The notes under the pieces were generated by a model. The model saw only the letters and a program-made list of their open reading frames with translations. It was not told the origin of the DNA and made no database searches. The translations under genes were made by a program, and so were the position numbers. This document shows, piece by piece, positions 9,265 to 17,054 of a stretch of DNA of 64,000 nt (positions are counted from its first letter, which is position 1; each line of letters begins with the position of its first letter). The DNA comes from an uncultured Prevotella sp. GTDB lineage: Bacteria > Bacteroidota > Bacteroidia > Bacteroidales > Bacteroidaceae. The stretch spans positions 97,090 through 161,089 of the forward strand of contig CALCVP010000057.1 of assembly GCA_937907705.1 (NCBI GenBank). The letters run 5' to 3'.

Positions 9265-9341
9265 AGGTATTCAAACTTATTGAACAATGACAAGTCTGCT
9301 TTATTTCGCACATTGAATGTATGCAACAAGTTTGAATACCT
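9265..9341 (-). other. Long inverted repeat between two PUL genes
   Basis: Perfect 14-bp arms AGGTATTCAAACTT (9265-9278) and AAGTTTGAATACCT (9328-9341) are separated by 49 nt; after one mismatch the pairing continues for three more base pairs. It lies in the transcribed direction between the DUF5695-like stop and the GH127 start, with no clear T-run. It may act as an mRNA stabiliser, an attenuator or an operator. Confidence 0.6.
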
Positions 9342-9389
9342 GCTTATCCGAGTATATCTGTACCCTGCAAAAGCTTCAGATTTATTCTT

Positions 9390-12122
9390 TCAGAATTCTA
9401 TTTTAACCTCGGTCTTGTCCCCCTTCACCGGTATGTTGGCTTCATATACACCGGAAGAGAGTTTGCTCACAGAAACCTGTTCGCCAGAAGCCTGCAAAGA
9501 CACATGAGGCAAAAATGCACCTGATTCTATCGTAACAGCAGTGTAATGCTCGTTGCCTTCTCTGTTTTCGATGGAGAAACAAAGCTTGCTGTCTTTATAC
9601 GAGATAGCATGATTCTTCATAAAGCCATCTTTCTTCAGTTCAACAGTCATACGTACAGGAGCAAGGAAGCGCAATTGACGGCGAACGCCATCATACGGAA
9701 TGACGGTCATATTGCCTTTCTTGTCAACTTCTGCATTACCGCCATAAGCTACCATACCAAAATCAGAGTCTTTAAGCACATAAACACCGGCACTGTGAAT
9801 ACCACTGGTCAATCCATGGTCTATTTCACCGTCATAGCGTAAAGGGCCGCGCTTCTGCTTCACCGATTTCAAGTCCCAAAGATATGAATGCTGATAAGGA
9901 GAGTAAACCCATCCTGCCGCTCCATCGTTTGTCTCGCCAGGGAACCAATATCCGTAGTTGGTGTCGTTTGTGCCTGTATTGACAAGTGCCCAAGAAGACA
10001 ACAATGAGTTATACCCCCAATTGATGTATCTTTCAGGTGCATTGGCAAATCGGTATGCATAATCCAACAAGGCTACACCGCCCATCTGGGACATATAGTC
10101 AAGATTGTCTTTGCCGCCACCCCATGCAGTGCCTAAATGGTTGAAATCATACTCATACAATCCGCGTATGGCAAGGTTTCCATCCAACTGGTTTTGCATA
10201 AAGCTGTCTACTTTCGTTCTGTCAAGCGACTTGTAGGTATGCCACTTCTGCTCATTCTTGTCATACCATAACTGCTCTTGCGGTGCGATGGCATTGTGCT
10301 TCGCATATTCTGCCACATAATAGGATGACTCATAAGCAGTACGGTCTACAAACATCTCAGAACCAAAAGGCCATGGGTTGTCATAAATCATGTAAAGCAC
10401 TTTCTTTTCCCACTCTTTGCGCAGCTTGTCGGCAGCATGGTTTCTGCCTTCGTCCTTTAGAGCCTGCATGATGTCCAATAGATAGCGTTCATGGAAATTG
10501 CCTATCTTATAGGCCCAGTCGCTCCATCCTTTAATGGCCCACTGCTTACCCATGAATATATTGTACGGCACTTCAAAATAAGCACGTGCAGTGCGGTAAG
10601 CACGCTCTAAATATTCTTTTGCATCCTGATAGCTGACAAGCTCCGGATAATCCTTTGCTATTCTGTACAGGTTATAGTAGATGGCAAAATGAGTGGGATA
10701 ATCATAAGTTCGCCACATGCGCTCCTTGCCGTTTCCGCCAGAGTTATAGTCGCCCAGCTTTCCACTACGGAGCTCATGCCAATTGTCGCATCCGTATATT
10801 CCGTAAGGATAAGGCAGTTCCTTGTCTGTGCGCTGCAATTTGCCCCACACAAAGTTCTTTTCATAATATTCCAATGAGGCTATCTCATCTTTATCGGGAT
10901 AAGCCACATTCTTTTCGCTCAGATACAGGGCCTTGCAATTGGTCGGGTCGTCTGAACCGCCCACCATATACGGATAAGGCAACTCACCTATGCTATCGGG
11001 AGAGAGCAGTACCTTGTTTTGCATATCCCACAAGCTGTACAAGCCATTGTACCACTTTGTGCTGTCGCGGTGCTGCTGGTGAGTGGCAATAAAACGGGCA
11101 CGCTTCTTCATTACGGTTTCCAGTGGTTCGGTAACAAAGAAATTCAGATAGCATACTTTTCCCTGACCATACTTTACGACTATCAGTTGCTCGCCCAGAT
11201 GCGAGAAGTTGAAATCATACAATTGCTTTTTATTAGCTCGTCCTTTTCCGGCAATTTGCACTTGCTGCGGATGCTGTGGCTCCAATGCCTTTATTCCTTG
11301 CTTGCAGGCAAGCGCACAACGCACATTCATCTCTGGTGAAACAACCATTCCCGGCACTATCTTTGCCACGACATACCCTTTGTCATACAGTTTGTTTTCA
11401 ACATTCATATACGAATCTACCAAAGAGAAATTAAACCCTACGGTATATGACTTGCCTGATGAAACAACTTTAGAGGTACTTGGAAACTGCCAAGTATCAT
11501 TCATTCTGTCAACAGAAGTTTTGGAATGGATGTAACAATAATCGCCCAGCTCTTTGTATTCCAAGGACGTTGCTCCGTTCAGGGTCATGAGCAATACATC
11601 GCCTTGTCCCTTATAAGGCAACCAATAAGCAAATGAAGAATTGCCATTCAGAAAATCATGCTTTGCCAGATTGTCTTTTGCCGCTAACTTCTCGTTTCGC
11701 TCACCTATTGGAACACGCACTTTCATGTCTGTTATCTCTACAGACTGCTTGCTGTCATTGTTGAATGATATGTTCCAATCCATTTCCTGTCCTACAACAG
11801 AAAAGGTCTGATTTAGTCTGACAGCTCCCGGCAACTGCCATGCAATCTTGATGTGCTGCAAGTCATTGGATATAATTTTCGGAGTGTAATCAGACAGTTT
11901 TACTGCATACACGTTTCCCGATAGGACATATCGCACATATAAATCGCCCAGATAATCATTTTTGTTCAGATAGTTTCTGCCGCCATTTCCATTACCGTAA
12001 ATCAGAGAAGACACACCTCTCCCTTTGGCATCCAATTTCAAAGCAGGAACAGCGGCATGTGCAACCATTACGCTAAGAAAAAATCCTATAACAACGGAAA
12101 ACAAGTATTTGTCTATTTTCAT
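9390..12122 (-). CDS. Large secreted DUF5695-like protein
   Basis: A 910-residue exported protein whose order and composition recall the DUF5695 family of Bacteroidota, a family without an established activity as far as I know; the assignment is from memory and tentative. The start at 12122 opens into a clear signal peptide ending MVAHAA; an ATG 45 bases upstream does not. The N-terminal third is beta-rich (GRGVSSLIYGNGNGGRNYL). The middle is rich in aromatic, helical segments such as WRTYDYPTHFAIYYNLYRIA and GTAWGGGKDNLDYMSQ, suggesting an (alpha/alpha) barrel like those of many glycan-active enzymes. It follows susD by 77 bp, so a role in the same glycan pathway is a reasonable inference. 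Confidence 0.6.
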   Translation of the reverse strand: MKIDKYLFSVVIGFFLSVMVAHAAVPALKLDAKGRGVSSLIYGNGNGGRNYLNKNDYLGDLYVRYVLSGNVYAVKLSDYTPKIISNDLQHIKIAWQLPGAVRLNQTFSVVGQEMDWNISFNNDSKQSVEITDMKVRVPIGERNEKLAAKDNLAKHDFLNGNSSFAYWLPYKGQGDVLLMTLNGATSLEYKELGDYCYIHSKTSVDRMNDTWQFPSTSKVVSSGKSYTVGFNFSLVDSYMNVENKLYDKGYVVAKIVPGMVVSPEMNVRCALACKQGIKALEPQHPQQVQIAGKGRANKKQLYDFNFSHLGEQLIVVKYGQGKVCYLNFFVTEPLETVMKKRARFIATHQQHRDSTKWYNGLYSLWDMQNKVLLSPDSIGELPYPYMVGGSDDPTNCKALYLSEKNVAYPDKDEIASLEYYEKNFVWGKLQRTDKELPYPYGIYGCDNWHELRSGKLGDYNSGGNGKERMWRTYDYPTHFAIYYNLYRIAKDYPELVSYQDAKEYLERAYRTARAYFEVPYNIFMGKQWAIKGWSDWAYKIGNFHERYLLDIMQALKDEGRNHAADKLRKEWEKKVLYMIYDNPWPFGSEMFVDRTAYESSYYVAEYAKHNAIAPQEQLWYDKNEQKWHTYKSLDRTKVDSFMQNQLDGNLAIRGLYEYDFNHLGTAWGGGKDNLDYMSQMGGVALLDYAYRFANAPERYINWGYNSLLSSWALVNTGTNDTNYGYWFPGETNDGAAGWVYSPYQHSYLWDLKSVKQKRGPLRYDGEIDHGLTSGIHSAGVYVLKDSDFGMVAYGGNAEVDKKGNMTVIPYDGVRRQLRFLAPVRMTVELKKDGFMKNHAISYKDSKLCFSIENREGNEHYTAVTIESGAFLPHVSLQASGEQVSVSKLSSGVYEANIPVKGDKTEVKIEF

Positions 12123-12147
12123 AATTATCATTTTATAAATAATCAAT

Positions 12148-12184
12148 AAAAGGATGCTCCCCTTCATCAGAAGAGCATTCCTTT
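12148..12184 (-). terminator. Intercistronic hairpin after susD
   Basis: On the minus strand AAAGGAATGCTC pairs with GAGCATCCTTTT (one bulge), followed by T-rich sequence. It lies between susD and the DUF5695-like gene and could partly terminate transcription, lowering expression of the enzymes relative to susCD. Confidence 0.5.
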
Positions 12185-12199
12185 AAAATTGTATTTTGT

Positions 12200-13831
12200 C
12201 TAATTATTCGATAGATAGTTTGGATTCTGAGTAAGCTTTGGATTTGCCGTTAAAGCTGTTTCTGGTATTGGAAATACTGTACGGTAATCGCCATGAGGTT
12301 TATGACCTAACCAAGATTTTGTCGTAAATACGCCAAAACGTATCATATCACGACGGGCATGGCTTTCATATGCAAACTCATGCATATACTCGTCAAATAG
12401 TGCTCCAAACTCAACAGGGGAAGTATCACCTTTATCTACAATTTTATGATCTTGAACATATCCCCAAGGATAGTTAGAATCTTTTTTCAAATCTTCATCT
12501 GTTACGACAGCCTTTTCTGGATGTTTTTTAAAGTTACGGTTTCTAACTTCTGTCACCAAAGCACCTGCTCCAGCTCGACCTAAACGCAATAAACATTCAG
12601 CTTTCATCAACAATACTTCAGAATAACGGAATACAGGAATGTCTGTGCTTGAACTCCAATTGGCACCTTTCTCTACCTCATACTTGTTCATACGATAACC
12701 TTCCATTTCATTGGTCCATTCTGCACTTTCCAAGTCTTTTGTAAAATTAAGTGGTTGTCCAACCATATCATACTGTCCATACAATTGATTGCCTTCAGCA
12801 TCTTTCTGTAGTCCATGTAACCAAGTATCATCTATACGTCCGTCATCCGGATCATAAGAATCTATAAACTGTCCAATAGCTTTCATACCACCAGCAGCAT
12901 TAGGTTCAGCAGCTGTCAAGAATTCTTTTTTCAATTCTTTATGCCAACTGTTCATCCATAACCAATTGCCATAGATCCCACGGGTATAATCATAAGGTAT
13001 AGTCATCAATACTTCTTTTGAATCTTCAACTCCTTCTGTACGGAAATTATCTTTATAATTCTCAGATAATCCACACTTTTTACTGCTGATGATGTCATCA
13101 CACTGCTTCATACATGCCTCCCACTGAGGTGTACCTGTGTAAACTCCTGCATTCAGATATACATTGGCCAATAGACATTTTCCTGCCCATTTATTAAAAC
13201 GTCCGTAAGTAGTTTTATCTTGATTTTCACTCAAGTTAGGTATAGCTTCTGTCAGCTCTTTTACAATAAAGTCATAAATCTGCTTTCGTGTTGACTTTTC
13301 AGGCAAATCATGACTGGTAGTAGTTACCAATGGAGCATCACCAAAGTTATCACATATAAGCCAATAATAATACGCCCTTAATGTTCTTAACTCAGCCAAT
13401 CCTTCAGATTTCTCACTTTCTGACACATTTGGAAAAAGATTTTTCTCTATTTTTTCAATAGCAGAATTACAAAGCACAGCACCGCGTAAATAATCATTCC
13501 AAATAGTTCCAATAGAACCTAATTCTGAATTCCAGTTATGATAGTGCAATTGCAAGTAGATGCCGCCATCATTCCAACCTGAAATGTTTGGAGGTGTAAC
13601 CACCTCACAACTGGTCAACTCCTGAGTCTGCCACAAAGACATCTGTGTAGTTGAACGCAACACGTCATAAGCTCCTACTACATTTCCTTTAAAATCTGAT
13701 TGTTTATAATTATAGCTGCCTTCCAAAATATCTGAATATACTATTTCATCCAAATTATTGCTGCAACTGGTAGATAAAGATGCTACTGCCAACATGGCAA
13801 GTACACAACTTGCTATATTTTTTCGTTTCAT
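12200..13831 (-). CDS. SusD/RagB-family glycan-binding lipoprotein
   Basis: A 543-residue SusD-like outer-membrane lipoprotein that binds oligosaccharide and caps its SusC partner. The signal peptide ends SLSTSC, with Cys23 lipidated. The family layout is recognisable: N-terminal helices with ELRTLRAYYYWLICDNFGDAPLV, TPR-like pairs (KWAGKCLLANVYLNAGVY), and a C-terminal SusD domain (FRYSEVLLMKAECLLRLG). The gene starts 26 bp after susC on the same strand. The ligand cannot be told from the sequence; neighbouring enzymes suggest a plant or microbial glycan containing arabinose or galactose, which is inference only. Confidence 0.92.
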   Translation of the reverse strand: MKRKNIASCVLAMLAVASLSTSCSNNLDEIVYSDILEGSYNYKQSDFKGNVVGAYDVLRSTTQMSLWQTQELTSCEVVTPPNISGWNDGGIYLQLHYHNWNSELGSIGTIWNDYLRGAVLCNSAIEKIEKNLFPNVSESEKSEGLAELRTLRAYYYWLICDNFGDAPLVTTTSHDLPEKSTRKQIYDFIVKELTEAIPNLSENQDKTTYGRFNKWAGKCLLANVYLNAGVYTGTPQWEACMKQCDDIISSKKCGLSENYKDNFRTEGVEDSKEVLMTIPYDYTRGIYGNWLWMNSWHKELKKEFLTAAEPNAAGGMKAIGQFIDSYDPDDGRIDDTWLHGLQKDAEGNQLYGQYDMVGQPLNFTKDLESAEWTNEMEGYRMNKYEVEKGANWSSSTDIPVFRYSEVLLMKAECLLRLGRAGAGALVTEVRNRNFKKHPEKAVVTDEDLKKDSNYPWGYVQDHKIVDKGDTSPVEFGALFDEYMHEFAYESHARRDMIRFGVFTTKSWLGHKPHGDYRTVFPIPETALTANPKLTQNPNYLSNN

Positions 13832-13857
13832 AGTAATTTCCTCTTTAGATTATTTGA

Positions 13858-16800
13858 TTAGAATGTAAGATTAATGCCTATAGTATAAGTACGAGCTGAC
13901 GGATAACGATATTGAGAGTCTATACCTGGAGCAAGACCACTCACACTAACCTCAGGATCTATACCTTTATACCCTGTAATGGTAGCCAAATTTGAAATAC
14001 TTGCATAAATACGCAAATTTTTAATCCAACTTATTGACTTCAAGTTAGGAGTATAACCAAAGGTAAGGTTATCTATCTTCCAGTAGTCGCCATCCTGCAC
14101 ATAGTAACTAACATACTGCAACTCTTGGTCTTCAGCCAATACTTTTCCATACTTAGGTTCAAATGCTGATTTCAATACATTGCCATTGCCCAATGCTACT
14201 GGTGAACCCATGAACATTTCTGGTTCGTTCAATATCTGGAAGCCAAAAGCGCCACGCATTGTTATGCTCAAATCAAACCATTTATATTTAAAGGTATTGT
14301 TAAAGTTTAAGTACCACTTTGGCAGACCATTACCTATTACCTGCTTATCAGTAGCATTCTGCTCTGAAATAGGTTTAGCCTTACCGTCTGCACCTTCAAT
14401 GAGCCAATGTCCATTTTCATCTACACCCACACTCTTGTAACCATAGAAGTTTCCAATAGGTTGGCCTTCTTGTATACGGTGTGAAGACTGCTGAATTGGA
14501 GCTACCAAAGTATTTGTATCAAAATAAGAACCTGCTATAAATTCATCATTAGACAAACTTATCAGCTTATTACTATTAGTAGAGAAATTGATGTTTGAAT
14601 TCCACTCAAAATTCTTTGTCAACACAGGAATCAAATTGAGATTTACTTCAAGGCCTGTATTTCTAATTGTACCGGCATTTGCTGTAATAGATCCTGAGAC
14701 ATAAGGAGGTACTGGCACACTATAATCCCAAATAAGGTCGCTTGTGGTACGACGATAAAAATCAATACTACCATTAATACGATCATTCAAAAAGCCATAG
14801 TCCAAACCTACGTTCATTTCTTTTTTCTTTTCCCAGCGCAAATCCGGGTTTGAATTTCCACTTGGTTTAAGTTGCTTAATCCATTGACCACCATAATATC
14901 CATAACCACCCAAATCAAGACGGCTCAAACTCATATAAGAAGATGTTGGCACTGTACCTGTTACACCATAACCCAAACGCAATTTCATCGTGCTAATAGG
15001 TTTCACATCTTTCATGAATTTCTCATTGGCAATATTCCAACCTGCACTTACAGCAGGGAATGAACCCCACTTATGACCAGAACCGAACTTTGAACTACCC
15101 TCATATCTGATGCTGGCAGAAAGGAAATATCGATCAGCATAATTATAGTTGGCACGTGCAAAATATCCTACTAAACGATTACTGTTTTGTGATGAATTCA
15201 TGGTTGCCTTTCCACTGGCAAGACCTGCACCCTGTCCCATATTATTATAGGTATAGTCATCCGTAGAGAAATCTCTATTCTCCATATATGCGTATTGATA
15301 GTTGTAGTTGTTCCAGCTATAGCCAACCAATGCATTAATACTATGAAGGTCAAAACGATTGTTATACGAAGCGGTCAGCTCAAGCAAATCATTCTGAATA
15401 CGTGTTGTGGTTCTTGATGCCAAACCATTTATACCGTCAATTTTGTTAGATGATTGCTGCTTCGTTTCATAATAGCCACCAAAAAAGTTATTTATCTCTT
15501 TCGAACCCAATGCCGTAATGTTCAATCCTGCAATGGGAGTAAGAGTGGCTTTACCATACATCTTGATTTTTGTATATTTATTTTCACCTTTTGTTTCTTC
15601 CAACAGAGATACAGGGTTATATCTCAGCGGTGCACTTCCATTTTCATTCCAAGATCCATCTTCATTTTTAACAGTATAAGTAGGATTGTAAAGCAATGCA
15701 CTCTGATATACATATTGATTATAAGGTATGCCATAAGTGCGATGATAACCGTTCAATTGGGCTTCTATCTTCAACAAATCATTCCACATACGATGTACAA
15801 CATTAATGCGTGGATAAAGTACCTGCACCTTTGATTTCTTTACCAAGCCCTCGTTTGACGTATAATCTAATGATGCTATATAGCTGGTAGTACTATTTCC
15901 ACTTATTAAATCTATGCTGTAAGTTTGATTGAATGGTGTCTGCAAAATTTCGTCCAACCAATTGGTATTACCGCCAAAATCAGCTGCACCTTTATATCCT
16001 TCTTTTACTTTCTCTCTGTATTCTGATGCAGAAAGCATGTCCAAACGTTTAGCTATCTTTTGAGTCGACAGATAACTGTTAACCGTAATAGTAGGTTTTA
16101 TCTCACCTTTTGTACGTTTAGTAGTAATGATTATAACACCATTTGTACCACGTGTACCGTAAATAGCAGCAGCAGATCCATCTTTTAAAACGTCTATCTG
16201 ATCAATATCATTGGGTGAAATATCGTTCAATTCACCTGGCACACCATCAATAATAACCAATGGAGCGGCATTGGCTTTTAATGTAGTAATACCACGAAGC
16301 ATAATTTCTGATGTTGACAAGGGGTTACCACTACTCTGTACAACAGTAAGACCAGCAACCTTGCCTCTAATCAAGCTCGCAGCATCACTATTCTCGCCTT
16401 GTAGGAAATTATCAGACTTGACGCTCATGACAGAACTTGTCAGTTCTTCTTTGCGCTGTGTGCCATAACCTACAACCACTACATCGTTGAGCATTTTGGC
16501 ATCTTCTTCCAATGTAATGTTGAGTGATTTGCCAGGTTGGACTTGCACCTCTTTTTTAATGAAGCCTACATAAGATATGGTGATAGTGGATGCTTTTGCG
16601 TTTTTGATAACAAATTTGCCATCGAGGTCTGTAACTACCAATTGTTTGGTACCTTTTACTTGTACGGTAGCACCGATAATAGGGTCACCATTCTTGTCAA
16701 GTACCAAACCTGTGATTTGATTGACCTGTGAAACTTCGTTTACAATAGGTGTCGCAATGGCTGGCTGAGTAATGCCCATGCCTACAAGCGAAGCAAATCC

Positions 16801-16860
16801 TGCAAACAGGACAATGCACTTTTTGGCAGTACCATTTTTCTTGATAGATTGTTGATTCAT
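13858..16860 (-). CDS. SusC/RagA-family TonB-dependent transporter
   Basis: A 1000-residue outer-membrane importer of the SusC family. After the signal peptide comes a carboxypeptidase-D-regulatory-like domain (about residues 48-115: GLVLDKNGDPIIGATVQVKG), the TonB-box region NDVVVVGYG, a plug domain with the family hallmark KDGSAAAIYGTRGTNG, and a beta-barrel ending in an aromatic residue (GINLTF). It pairs with the downstream susD. Upstream lies a TAACTTTG -7 box within a pair of TTTGCAAA palindromes, consistent with activator-dependent expression. The adjacent membrane regulator (17055-19985) is the likely controller. Confidence 0.93.
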   Translation of the reverse strand: MNQQSIKKNGTAKKCIVLFAGFASLVGMGITQPAIATPIVNEVSQVNQITGLVLDKNGDPIIGATVQVKGTKQLVVTDLDGKFVIKNAKASTITISYVGFIKKEVQVQPGKSLNITLEEDAKMLNDVVVVGYGTQRKEELTSSVMSVKSDNFLQGENSDAASLIRGKVAGLTVVQSSGNPLSTSEIMLRGITTLKANAAPLVIIDGVPGELNDISPNDIDQIDVLKDGSAAAIYGTRGTNGVIIITTKRTKGEIKPTITVNSYLSTQKIAKRLDMLSASEYREKVKEGYKGAADFGGNTNWLDEILQTPFNQTYSIDLISGNSTTSYIASLDYTSNEGLVKKSKVQVLYPRINVVHRMWNDLLKIEAQLNGYHRTYGIPYNQYVYQSALLYNPTYTVKNEDGSWNENGSAPLRYNPVSLLEETKGENKYTKIKMYGKATLTPIAGLNITALGSKEINNFFGGYYETKQQSSNKIDGINGLASRTTTRIQNDLLELTASYNNRFDLHSINALVGYSWNNYNYQYAYMENRDFSTDDYTYNNMGQGAGLASGKATMNSSQNSNRLVGYFARANYNYADRYFLSASIRYEGSSKFGSGHKWGSFPAVSAGWNIANEKFMKDVKPISTMKLRLGYGVTGTVPTSSYMSLSRLDLGGYGYYGGQWIKQLKPSGNSNPDLRWEKKKEMNVGLDYGFLNDRINGSIDFYRRTTSDLIWDYSVPVPPYVSGSITANAGTIRNTGLEVNLNLIPVLTKNFEWNSNINFSTNSNKLISLSNDEFIAGSYFDTNTLVAPIQQSSHRIQEGQPIGNFYGYKSVGVDENGHWLIEGADGKAKPISEQNATDKQVIGNGLPKWYLNFNNTFKYKWFDLSITMRGAFGFQILNEPEMFMGSPVALGNGNVLKSAFEPKYGKVLAEDQELQYVSYYVQDGDYWKIDNLTFGYTPNLKSISWIKNLRIYASISNLATITGYKGIDPEVSVSGLAPGIDSQYRYPSARTYTIGINLTF

Positions 16861-16923
16861 GTTATTCGTTTTTTTAGTTAAAAAAGTCTTTTCCTCGGTT
16901 AGATAAAGGAAGATTTAAGTTCG

Positions 16924-16965
16924 TTTGCAAAGTTAAACACTCTTTTATTTTCCATACTTTGCAAA
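16924..16965 (-). promoter_or_regulatory. Candidate susC promoter with inverted TTTGCAAA sites
   Basis: A -7 box TAACTTTG (minus strand, 16935 to 16928) overlaps the proximal arm of an inverted repeat: TTTGCAAAGT (16924-16933) and ACTTTGCAAA (16956-16965), 32 bp apart. Each arm contains the perfect palindrome TTTGCAAA. No good -33 box is present at 19-21 bp, suggesting dependence on an activator. The start codon is 68 bp from the -7 box. Confidence 0.5.
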
Positions 16966-16978
16966 TGTAGCATAAGAA

Positions 16979-17020
16979 AGGGGAAATCTGCTCAATAGTA
17001 CTTTTGAACAGATTTCCCCT
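16979..17020 (-). terminator. Intrinsic terminator of the membrane regulator gene
   Basis: Perfect 12-bp arms AGGGGAAATCTG and CAGATTTCCCCT with an 18-nt loop, followed on the minus strand by TTTCTTA. It separates the regulator (stop at 17055) from the susC promoter. Confidence 0.78.
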
Positions 17021-17054
17021 GAAATATTGATTAAAATGCCCTTATAAGGTAGTT

